DNA from: Azolla caroliniana
Taxonomy: Eukaryota; Polypodiophyta
NCBI GenBank assembly: GCA_043228905.1
Contig: JBHGNT010000001.1
Span: 8,618,001 to 8,682,000, forward strand
Reading direction: 5' to 3'
Length of the DNA stretch: 64,000 nt
In this document: positions 35,631 through 45,604 of the stretch, piece after piece
How positions within the stretch are numbered: position 1 is the first letter of the stretch
How the letters are laid out: every line of letters starts with the position of its first letter
Translations under genes and position numbers: made by a program
Notes under the pieces: model-generated
Told to the model about the DNA's origin: nothing
Database searches by the model: none
The model's input: only the letters and a program-made list of their open reading frames with translations

Positions 35631-35905
35631 CTTTGACTCCATGCCTACCATCAAACACAAAGGCATTGCATATATCACAATTATGATGTAATCCCCATAT
35701 CTCAAAAATAGGAGAATGGTCTTCATCTCTGATTTCGCGTTAACTTGTGTTAATTATGCAAACACCCACTTCTTAGATATGCTTTGATTCTATACCTGTC
35801 ATCAAATAGAAAAACATTGCACATATCCCGATTATGATGCAATCCCTATTTCTCCATCTTTGATTTTAGGTTGACATGTGTGAATTGTGTAAACACCCAC
35901 TGACT
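35631..35905. repeat. Diverged tandem duplication, ~151-bp period
   Basis: ctttgactccatgcctacca at 35631 and ctttgattctatacctgtca at 35782 start copies that both end near aacacccact. The nearby minus-strand LINE fragments suggest it may be part of a decayed element. Confidence 0.7.
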
Positions 35906-35990
35906 TCCCATCAAATAACAACATCACAAAACTTGCCAACTTTGAGAAATATAACTCCAAATTTGAGATTTTTCTAATCACAGATCCTTG

Positions 35991-36480
35991 TCATCCCAAA
36001 CATTCCAAATCTTTCTTATTACATGAGATGAGACTAGATTTCCTCAAATTAATACGCAATCTAGATGCCAATGCAAATTGGTTCTGTATGAACAACCTAT
36101 TTAGTATTATCAACATTAAATTCATATGAGGCTCATAGGAACATGAAAGAATCAATTGCCAATACCTTTGCAAATGGAAGGTGTAGGCTCACAATATCAC
36201 AATTAGTTGCAAGCCTTGATAGCATCACCAACAAGGGATGAGTAATAGCTACAAACAACAATGGGCTAAGTGGGCTTCCTTGAAAAACAGATATGCTAAG
36301 AGCAATACCTTATGTAACTCCACCATTAAGTATTACTTGGGACACCACATCTTGTCCTAATAAAAATATGAGGCAAGACGTATGTGGTCCAAAGCGCATT
36401 GTATGCATTAACATAGAAACAAATGACCAATTAACATGATGACAAACTCTCTCCTATTATAATTGCACCATAATCAATTC
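35991..36480 (-). mobile_element. LINE reverse-transcriptase fragment
   Basis: The minus strand encodes VFQGSPLSPLLFVAI near 36250-36290, the QGxPLSPLLF block of L1-type non-LTR reverse transcriptases, followed by THPLLVMLSRLA. A preceding part with several stops lies up to about 36480. No YADD box follows in this copy, so it is an inactive fragment. Confidence 0.75.
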
Positions 36481-36915
36481 TTGATGAGTGTGACGTTCGT
36501 AACCCGTGGACATTTGAGCCTTCAACACATAATATAGTATATTCTTACCTACAATAAAAAATTGGGTTGGGTGTATCAACTTTGGCAAAATACTTTCGTA
36601 ATATATTTGTCGAGACCATTGTAAATAACTTATATAAACCTCCCATCAAACAAATATACCATGATCGGTAAAATGACTCAGGTGATGCTAACTTCAGAAC
36701 TAATTTAATCAAACCAAACATCTATGCTTGATGCATATAACCTGAATCACAAGAACGATGAGACATCAAAGTTAGGGGCCCTTTCAAGTGTCAGAATATT
36801 GCTTGAAATATTCATTTGTCAAGTCATCCCAATGAGGGTTTTTTTACTAGGAAGATGCCTTGAAATCGTGTCTACATCATCCTCTACGGAATTCGCATCC
36901 AATTCACGACTAAGT

Positions 36916-36917
<2 letters not shown>

Positions 36918-36964
<47 letters not shown>
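36918..36964. repeat. (TC)n microsatellite
   Basis: About 23 TC units. No SINE module adjoins it, unlike the (CT)n tracts at 20951 and 50130. Confidence 0.95.
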
Positions 36965-36968
<4 letters not shown>

Positions 36969-37149
36969 AGGTTTGTTTTTGGTATGTTTATTATGTTGTC
37001 TTGTTTTTGCATCCAGTTAAAACTTTCTTAGGTCGTCAAACTTTTGCGTTGTGTTAGGATGCACACAGATTGTGTTGGGTTGCATTGGAGTAGCTCCAAC
37101 AATGGCATTTAAAGATTTTTGTGGATGGCTTATTATTGTTCACGGTGCA

Positions 37150-37770
37150 TGATCTCTCCTTATCTTTGAGACTTCACAAGCATAACCTTTGTTTTAAACA
37201 TATCAATATTTAACTTCTTATACATGCAAAAGTTTTTCAATATGGTCATAAGCGTGTTTGCATCCAGTAGAATATTTGTTGAAGTGCCACATCATCTGTA
37301 TACACCAAAAGCATGATGATTGTTCAATGCCTTCTTGTAAACTCATCAACCATTTGTTCTAATCCATCAATAGATACCAATGGGAGTTCGTGTGAGTGGG
37401 TATCCTCCATTACCCAACAATTCTTGTGAAAAAATAGGAAATTAAATCTCTCATACCACACAACATATCACATTGCATAGATTGAAAGTAGTTGCAAATC
37501 TCCCATACCCTAAACATACCCTAAACATAATAACTTGCAATCATATGTTCATTGGGAACTTTGAGTCCTCCCATAAGTTTCCAAATGTGCTCAACTCTCA
37601 AGGTCACCATATAAAAGGCTTGCTTGAAGTATGTGAAGGACTAATATAATTATATACCTTTCAAACGACTTTCTTCCATTAGTCCTCAAGAATGACAAGG
37701 TGATCAATGGTGTGATGGTGGTTTTGAAAACCAACTTGTTAATAAACCCTCCTGCCATTATCTTCAAACT
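37150..37770 (-). mobile_element. Second LINE reverse-transcriptase fragment
   Basis: On the minus strand, HHHTIDHLVILED lies near 37680-37720 (the family's TIDHLVTLR block). A GYPLTRTPIGIY-like QGCPLSP region lies near 37385-37415, and MLLVYTDDVAL (the YADD catalytic box) near 37295-37325. NFCMYKKLNIDMFKTKVM follows near 37205-37260. The order is correct for one element, but frameshifts and stops make it dead. It is a different subfamily from the fragment at 36 kb, whose QGSPLSP block is separate. Confidence 0.78.
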
Positions 37771-39502
37771 AGATACTTAAGTTTGCTTCCATTGCACATC
37801 CAAATAACTTTTGCATAAAAGAACCAACCATGAATTTCCAATACATAGTTGTTTGCATTACTTATATCTCCCTAGCTATACAAATATATTTATCCAGTTT
37901 GTACTCCCATTGTACAATATGCTATGGTTTAGTGCACGATCAAACATATCACTTATCCAAGCACTTGTTTCCTCTCTTCCTATTCAAGCACTTTGTCTTT
38001 GATACCTTGAACATATTTTGCCTTGCAAGTGACCAATTTCTTAAACCTTGTGCATACATCTTTAATAGTAAGAAATGAATGCATGCATGGAAAAGAACTA
38101 TAACACATAATCTTGTATTAGTTTGATTTATTATATAAGTTCTTCCAATCTATACACAAGTTCATAAGAGTTAAGTTACCATCACTCCCAGTGTTCCAAC
38201 CTATTAGGTTTCTCAAGAATTACCATATGCATATGCTTTATCTTGGGTGTGGAGAAGTTGTCTATCAATTTCACATGCTCTTTTCTAGTTTTGAATAAGA
38301 CCTTTGAATAAATGCAAATCTATTCATGGTTTTCCTTATCTTTGACTACATCTAAACCAAGTACGCTTTTGACTTCTTCGTGTTTCCTATGAGACCATCC
38401 TTTCTTTGAGCTTCACATTTAGTGTTGTTTTTGAAAGGCATGTGTAGCTTCCTTTTTGCATTCTAATGTTACATCATTTTTTACCTTGTCTATTGTGACA
38501 TGTCCTCAACCATATTATCATAGATGGACTGTCTTTTAAAACCCATGCTCAATTATGGTCGTTTTGCACGAGATTCTTTCCATACATAAAGTCCTATGAG
38601 CACATTGACAATAAAAATGCATACAATAAAAATACCATGTGGAAGTAACACATAGTCAATCACTCTATTTCCATACTATTTTTTACATGTAAAACCATAT
38701 ATAATAATGTATTGGTGCTATCACGTAAAGATACACCATAGCAATAAACATTCTTTTATTGTTGCATGTGTATGGAAGTAGCTTTCCATATTGATATGGA
38801 TCTTCTTAGACATGGAAGTTTATCCTCTCACATCCTTAACATACATGTCATGCAAAGATGATTGGATATCATGTTGCAAAGGTCTTGCACATATATTTAT
38901 GTCACAAATGACAATAACCTCCCCTCGGCTTAGAAGTAATTCTAGATTGGTAAAGGTTTCACTTCAATCTAAATGACCTTAAAAGTTTGATAATGATAAG
39001 GAATGTAATATTTGACTTGGTGCCATTACTTTGACATATATTTAACATTTACACTCATAATCCATCATCCCCTCTTAATCAAGCAAACATGCCCATATCA
39101 AAGGTTATGCATTATATTTGTCCAAACCTTGAATCCTTTCAAATGTTGTACTCGTTAATTTCAACAATAATTATAATATCCGACTAAATGTTTAACTCAT
39201 CTATACCAATGCCCACATTTCTTACACATTCATTGTTGTTAAAAAATAATATTGTAGAAGTTATTAGTTAATCCCCTCTATTATAGATCCTTAAGCACAA
39301 GTTCTCACATATGGCAACATGAACAAATCTTCTTGCTCAAGGAAAGATGATTGTAAGGCAAGTCTTTGCTCGAGTAGTGAGGAAAGTGTGTTTCTACGGC
39401 GTTAAATGCACAAATCAATGGAAAATCACGGGCATAGATAGACATCCAACAAAAAACATGTGCATGGCAGATCATATGACCAAACACAAGCAACATCCGA
39501 CA
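37771..39502. other. Intergenic, probably decayed retroelement DNA
   Basis: No gene, and no motif I can name. It lies between the LINE fragments and the SINE cluster at 39.5 kb. Confidence 0.45.
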
Positions 39503-39735
39503 AGAGAGAGAGAGAGAGCCCAGATGGATGTAGCTCAGTTGGTATGGTTGCCCAATGGAGACCAGGTGGTCATGGGTTCAACCCCTACATTCCATAGTGG
39601 CATCTAGTGAATTAAGAGATATATAAGACGTATATAATAGACAGGTGAGGAACTTGGGTTTCGAACCCAGAACGCAATGCTTGTAGTGCTAACAACTTAC
39701 CACTAGGGTAAGGTAATTACGATAAGAGAGAGAGA
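39503..39735 (+). mobile_element. Two-headed tRNA-like SINE copy B
   Basis: The clearest copy. Starting from (GA)n at 39503-39518, tagctcagttggtatgg (39531; A box) and gggttcaacccc (near 39573; B box) form a tRNA-like head. After the body catctagtgaattaagag and the near-palindrome ttgggtttcgaaccca, the inverted second head ends with cttaccactagggtaag near 39696. It closes with (GA)n at 39726-39734. Confidence 0.85.
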
Positions 39736-39765
39736 CCGACTTGTTACTCCCTAGTAACACGGTCT

Positions 39766-39952
39766 AAGGTTGCCCAATGGAGACTAGGCATAAGTGGCTA
39801 TGGGTTCAACCCCCTACATTCCACAATGGCATCTAGTGAAATAGAGAGATATATAAGAAGTATATAATAAAGAGGTGAGAAAGTTGGGTTTCGAACCCAA
39901 GACACAATGCTTGTAGCGTTATTGACTTACCATTAGGGTAAGCTAATTATGA

Positions 39953-39986
<34 letters not shown>
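39766..39986 (+). mobile_element. Two-headed tRNA-like SINE copy C, A box of left head lost
   Basis: It follows copy B after ~30 bp. The left head begins only at aggttgcccaatggagac, so its A box is missing, while gggttcaacccc, the body, ttgggtttcgaacccaa and the right head (cttaccattagggtaag) are present. It ends in (GA)n at 39955-39986. Confidence 0.82.
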
Positions 39987-39988
<2 letters not shown>

Positions 39989-40059
39989 GGGCAAACATTC
40001 CGTATTAGAGGCTCGGGCTCGGGCGGCAAATGTAGAAGAACGGGGAGTGTGGCATCCAA

Positions 40060-40247
40060 CCCCTCGTGGAGCAACGAGGCTAGAGATACGTATGTATATA
40101 CATAGATCCACGAGGCTAGAGATAAGTATATACATACATACATACATACATACATATTGATATATGTATACACTATGTATATATGTAAATTTGTAATAAT
40201 GTATGTATGTATGTATGCTCGAGGAAGCGTGAAGAGTAATGAAACCC

Positions 40248-40300
<53 letters not shown>

Positions 40301-40573
40301 TGAGTGAGAAAGTATATTTCTTTTTACTCCCATTATTTTCCTTCTTTTTCCTTTATTTCCCTTTTTGTTCCTTCTCTCTCTCTCTCTCTCTGTGTTTCTG
40401 TGTGTCTGTGTCTCTTTACTTTTTTCTTTTTTTGCCACTTTCGTGTATCATTATTAGTATGTATGTATGTCGTCATGAGCAACAAAGTAGAGCTCTCTGA
40501 GTTTTCTTCCTCGTTCTTTTCGCCATCGCTGCTTCTAGATCGACTGTCGGTAAGTACACACACCCACCCACAC

Positions 40574-40647
<74 letters not shown>

Positions 40648-40735
40648 GAATTAAAGAACAAACAAACGAACAAAACACAGTTTCCTTTTCTTCCGTAATC
40701 AACAGAGCTTTTTTGAACCCCCCCCCCCCCCCCCC
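40060..40735. repeat. Dense microsatellite cluster at the promoter of the NST1-like gene
   Basis: Includes (ATAC)n 40132-40155, (TATG)n 40200-40215, (GA)n 40252-40298, (CT)n 40374-40391, (CA)n 40556-40643 and C19 at 40718-40736. The probable leader exon (ending 40549) lies within it. Apparent open frames are repeat translations. Confidence 0.9.
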
Positions 40736-41352
40736 CTTCTTCTTCTTCTTCTATAATAACACCGTTCCGTTCTCCATCTTCGATTCAACAGTAAGAATCT
40801 TGGTGTGATATTCGGGTTCTACTTCAGATGCTGTATCCGTCAACATCTCCAACAGATTTCTTTGTATACAAATCCTGGTACAGATTTAGCTGTTTCTCAA
40901 TTCCAGTTTCAGTTGGACTTCCTCTCATGTCTGATGAAGAAAGTGGTTAAAGCTCGTGGTGTACAGATTTAGCCTTATCCCTATCTATTTTTGAATGCAT
41001 TCAGTTCCGATTAATAAAGTGGTTAAATCTCTTCGAGAAAAATCTAGAGGTAGCAATAATGAAGTAAAATTATTGAACCTCAGGACAAGTGGGAAGCATT
41101 AGGGTTGAAAGTTTAAAGTTTGCAACAACAAGAAGAAAGTGTTAGCTTTGCAGTGGCTGAAATCTTTGTGCAACTTACAAGGATTAGAGTTAACATCAAT
41201 GAAGTGTTTTTCTTACAGTTTGGTACAAGTGCCGAGGATTAAATAAAGTTGGAATAGAGTTTTTGTTTAACAGTGATTGAATTCTCAGTACCAGTGTCTA
41301 ATACCAGAGATTAGGGTTTCGTTTTTCTTCTAAAAGAAATATAGTAAATACA
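40440..41352 (+). promoter_or_regulatory. Leader of the NST1-like gene, probably with a 5'-UTR intron
   Basis: A typical donor, tcg|gtaagt, lies at 40550, and a good acceptor, tttgtttaacag, ends at 41273. Removing the 724 bases between them would take out several upstream ATGs (for example near 40829 and 40928) and the CA and C tracts. This is inferred from splice signals only. Confidence 0.45.
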
Positions 41353-44300
41353 ATGTGTATTTTATGCGTGGCATCGAGATGGTCACGCCGCATCATCACA
41401 TTACTACCATGGCTAGTGATCCCGTTGATTATACTGTGGGCCCTATCACAACTATTACCACCTAGCTTTCGGTTTGAGATTACCTCACCAAGATTAGCTT
41501 GCCTTGCAGTGCTTCTAGTGAGCTTATGTTGGTATGAATTAGTAATGCCGAAGGTTTCATCTTGGAGAGACCGAAGAAGAGCTCTCTTGAGAGAAAGAAA
41601 GAGAATCGAAGCACAAGAAGTGGCAAAATGGAGGAAAGAAGCCATTCGCAGATGTCGGAATTGTTATATGCCTTATAAGGATCAGAAGACCCCTGGCAGT
41701 GGCCGATTTATGTGTACTTTTTGTGGTCATGTCTCGAAAAGACCTGTACTGGATGTACCTGATGGAAGCACACAACAAATGGGTGGGAACATGTTTTCAA
41801 TGGCTGGATTTAATATGGGAGTTGTGAATAATGGTGGTGGAATTTCGGCTTCAAGAAGCTCAAGGATTTGGAATGGTAGAGTGTCACAAGATAGATCTAG
41901 AGGTTGGATTGAAGGGGTCAATTGGAGTATGAATAGTAACACATGGTTTGGGGGTCCTTGGCCAAGTAATTCCTTCTACTCAGGGACAACATCCGGTTGG
42001 ACTGGTGCAGGGGCTTTTATCAGTATGGGTATTTTTGGACGAGAAAGATGCTCTGCAGGTGAATCATACTTTGGAATCTTTTGGTTCCTATTCAAAGTTA
42101 TATCCCAATTGTCTTTTTTTTTGGTTTGTACATTTGGGAAGCTATGGAAGATGGGCTATGATGGAGATGATGATATCGATGAGGGTCATCAGTCTTACCA
42201 TAACAGGGGATATGCTATTCCTTCTCCTGAAAGAAAATGGGAGAAAGCTCGTCGTAAGGCGGAAGAGAAAAGATTAGCTAGAATTGAGAAAGAACAAATG
42301 GAGGCCGAGGAAAGGAAGCAAAGAGAAGAAGTAGCTAGATTGGTGGAAGAGAGAAGGAGGCAACGGGATGAGAAGCTTGAAGTAGAGAAAGAAAGTGAAA
42401 GAGAAGCAGCTGCAGAAAGGGAGAGGGAAATGAGGCGTGAGAGAGAGGCAGAGAGGCGAAAGCAAGAGAAAGCCAAGGAAAAAGAGAAAGTAACGACGAA
42501 GGAAAAAGTGAAGGATCAAGAATTGGAAGAATCGAGAAAAAGAAAAGTTAAGGAAAATGAGAAGAAGACTGATGTAGACAGGAATGAAATTGAGGATTCT
42601 GTCAAACCTTTGAAACCAGCTAAGGTGGAATTGTGTAGCAAAGGAATTGAGAGTGGAACAAAAGCTTATCTTTTGAGTAAATCAGCTTGCACAAAGAACC
42701 TAAAAAATAGTACATTTACAGAGTCGAAGAATGTAGTATCTTCTACTAAGAGCACACCCTCTTTCTGGAGAAGAACCTTTTCATCGAGAAGCTCAAATAA
42801 TGGGGGAAAAGCATCAAAGGCAGTAATATCTAGTACATCTTCATCTCTCACAACATCAAATTCATGCTTGACTTTGACTGGAAAATCTGAGGGTTCTAGT
42901 TCAGCATGGAATAAAATGCATTGGACAAACGTTTGGGGCAAGGCAACGAAAAATGTTGCAGATGATGTTCCCAACAATCCAAATAATAGTTGTGAGAATC
43001 TAAATTATGCTCCTAAGAAGATGAATGAAGGATCCAAGAATGTAGGTAATGGTTCTCAGAAGTTAAATGATGGTTCCAAGAAGTTTGTGATGGTTGAAAA
43101 TACAGAGAAGATTGCTGATCCAGACAAGAGTGGAGGTGCCAAAGATCTCATTGATGGAACCATTGTATCAACTTCCATGGTAGAGATAAGCATCTATTAT
43201 GATGAGTTTAATGCTTAAACTTTTGTTTCAAACTTAAAAGTTCTAATTTTATGTGATTTTCCACCTTAATTTTAAAAGTTAAAGTTAAACGATCCACCTC
43301 ACGTGATTTTCCTGAAACATCAAAATCTTGTATGGCCTCTATTTGTGCATCAGAGATTTCAGTTCCGTCTTATCTGCATTATAATTGAAAGAAATCACTG
43401 TCTATCCCTGAACGAACTGGTATAAGACAAAAACGTCTTGAGAGTGAAAGAATCAAGTCAAGATTCATGTTTATTGTGGATAAATAAACATGCATAATCA
43501 ATTGATTGTAAATGTATGATCAATGTGCGATAAAGTTTCTTGCATTTTGATCATATATTATGAAGACCATGCTGAATGTTAGAGAATTGGAAGTGATGGG
43601 GGCATTGACATCTGATTATAGTGGCATTTTGTTAATGATCAGTTCAGTGTACCGTGTCAAATAGGCAAACCATTCCTATGCAATGTACATTAGCCAGCAT
43701 GCTAGAGAAAAAATGAATAGGTTCCTGCTCTCTTTTTTGTTTTACCCTTGTCATTGGAGATTTTAAAGTAATTCCAAAGTTCTAGAATATTAACCCTGAT
43801 CATTGTCTGATTTCCATAAGGAGTGAGATTATTATAGCACACTTACATATAGTGCCAAGATTCTAAATGTTGTAATCCCTGTGTGGTTCCTGCAAAATGA
43901 CTCAGTGGGCTCTAGTTATAGATGCTCGCTTATGAAGTGTCATGTTTACATTGACCAGCTCACACTTGCCAGTCGCATTTACTGCTAGTACCCATCCCTC
44001 CCTATGTCTTGAGACATAACAAGAAAGTTACGTATGGTTGAGTGGAGTGGCTCACTTTCGTGGTACACAAGTAGCTTTAATAGGGATGTAGGGTTCCTTG
44101 TAAGTCTGAGATAAAGAACAATATGCTAAATGTAGCCACATTATGAACATACTGGATTATTTTGTAAGTTTGTGGCTGTGTACCTTTAAAATGTAAAGAA
44201 AGAAACCAAGGAGAGAATATGAAGCAGGAGTATTCCTCATGTACTAATTTTCTGAAAAAAAGTTAATGATGCACAAGTAATTAAGAAGGTAATCAATTAA

Positions 44301-45550
44301 AAGAGGCACTAAAAAGAGAATTAATGAAACGGGCTTTTGGAACTTCTAAAGGGCATAAAACTCCAACTTACCTAAATGTCATTGGAGAATGCTTCCTCAA
44401 GTTTGGGCTCATTGAGACTTCATTTCACATCCAAGAAGCTGAATTGCTCCTGAACATGGAACAAGGAAGTTGACATCTTGTTGGCGCCAAGGTGGGTGCC
44501 CTTTTCAGTGTTTCCTTATTGATGATAAATAGAAGAGAATAATATAAGATAGAGCCCAAAGCTAACAAATACACCAACAGTTTACAACAATATTCAGCAA
44601 GTAAAATCCTACATATGTAGCTTCCAAGGTACTCTCGCTGAAAATTTTAGAAAAAGATAGAATCAGCTGCGAGACTGAAGGGTGTCAGCAGTCTAAATTG
44701 AATTCCATGTTCTACATAAAGTAAGAGGCTTGTTGGAATAAGGCAAGTCTTGGTCATGCCACAAATCAAAACCAAAACAGAAAATAAGTTTTTGTCAAGA
44801 TCTTTAATGAGCTCTACCAAAGGTATCTGTGAATTTACCATGCTCACTAACTTATAATCTCAGCAGGGTATAGAAAGAAATATAAATTAACATCTTTTAA
44901 GAGGCCAAAATGGCCTATGTCATTGACCATGGTGTTATCTCAACAGTCATAAGGACCTTAATTTCTAAATTTTTACAAGGCCCTTATTACTCGCTGACTG
45001 ACCTGTTGTCCAAATATTTGCCCCCCACATTTCGTCCCAGATTTGCTTCATGTCTTTGCTTTAAAATGCTAATTGCCATTTTTAATGAGAGAAGTGCTTG
45101 ATCTACATTTGTACTTCAGGCCGAAGAGTTTCAATCTTTATGTTCTTTTCTTGTTCTTCGATCTTATGGATAATGTACATGTTTCTTGTCCTACTATGTA
45201 TATTGGTGCATGGGTTCTTGCCCGCACATCTGTTACGCAATTAGTGATTGTCTTATACTTCTTTGAATATAATTGATTTTGCTCAAACTTTTATTTTCAT
45301 GTTTAGCATCCACATAGGGTGAGATACATAATCCTCAATGTATGGGAGACAACATGCATCACCCTCCCATGCTTCTTGAGAGAAGAAAGAACAAAATATA
45401 TATTAACATCTTTTATGAGGCCAAAATGGCCTATAAGACCAAACAAGATATTACATCTTAAAGTGTTGTCTTGTCTTTGAGAATAACAAACCAAAATAAA
45501 TGTTACCAAGTAAATAAAGTAAATAAGATAAAAGGAGACTAAAGAATCTT

Positions 45551-45604
<54 letters not shown>

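Larger units (their letters stand above)
32068..35970. other. 3' flank of the CCCH gene and intergenic DNA with local duplications
   Basis: No gene was seen. Near 35320 agtatataaggaggta followed by a T-rich stretch resembles an LTR or promoter core, but no partner was found. Three separate tandem duplications (listed individually) account for much of the similarity in this stretch. Confidence 0.5.

Noticed and set aside
39531-39600. A real tRNA gene (A and B boxes with tRNA-like spacing)
   Set aside because: It recurs in the same dispersed repeat at several sites, lacks a clean acceptor stem, and is attached to the repeat body, so it is a SINE head.
40333-40673. Long open frames of Cys-Val, His-Thr and Leu-Ser repeats
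   Set aside because: They are translations of the CA and CT microsatellites in several frames, with no other protein-like content.
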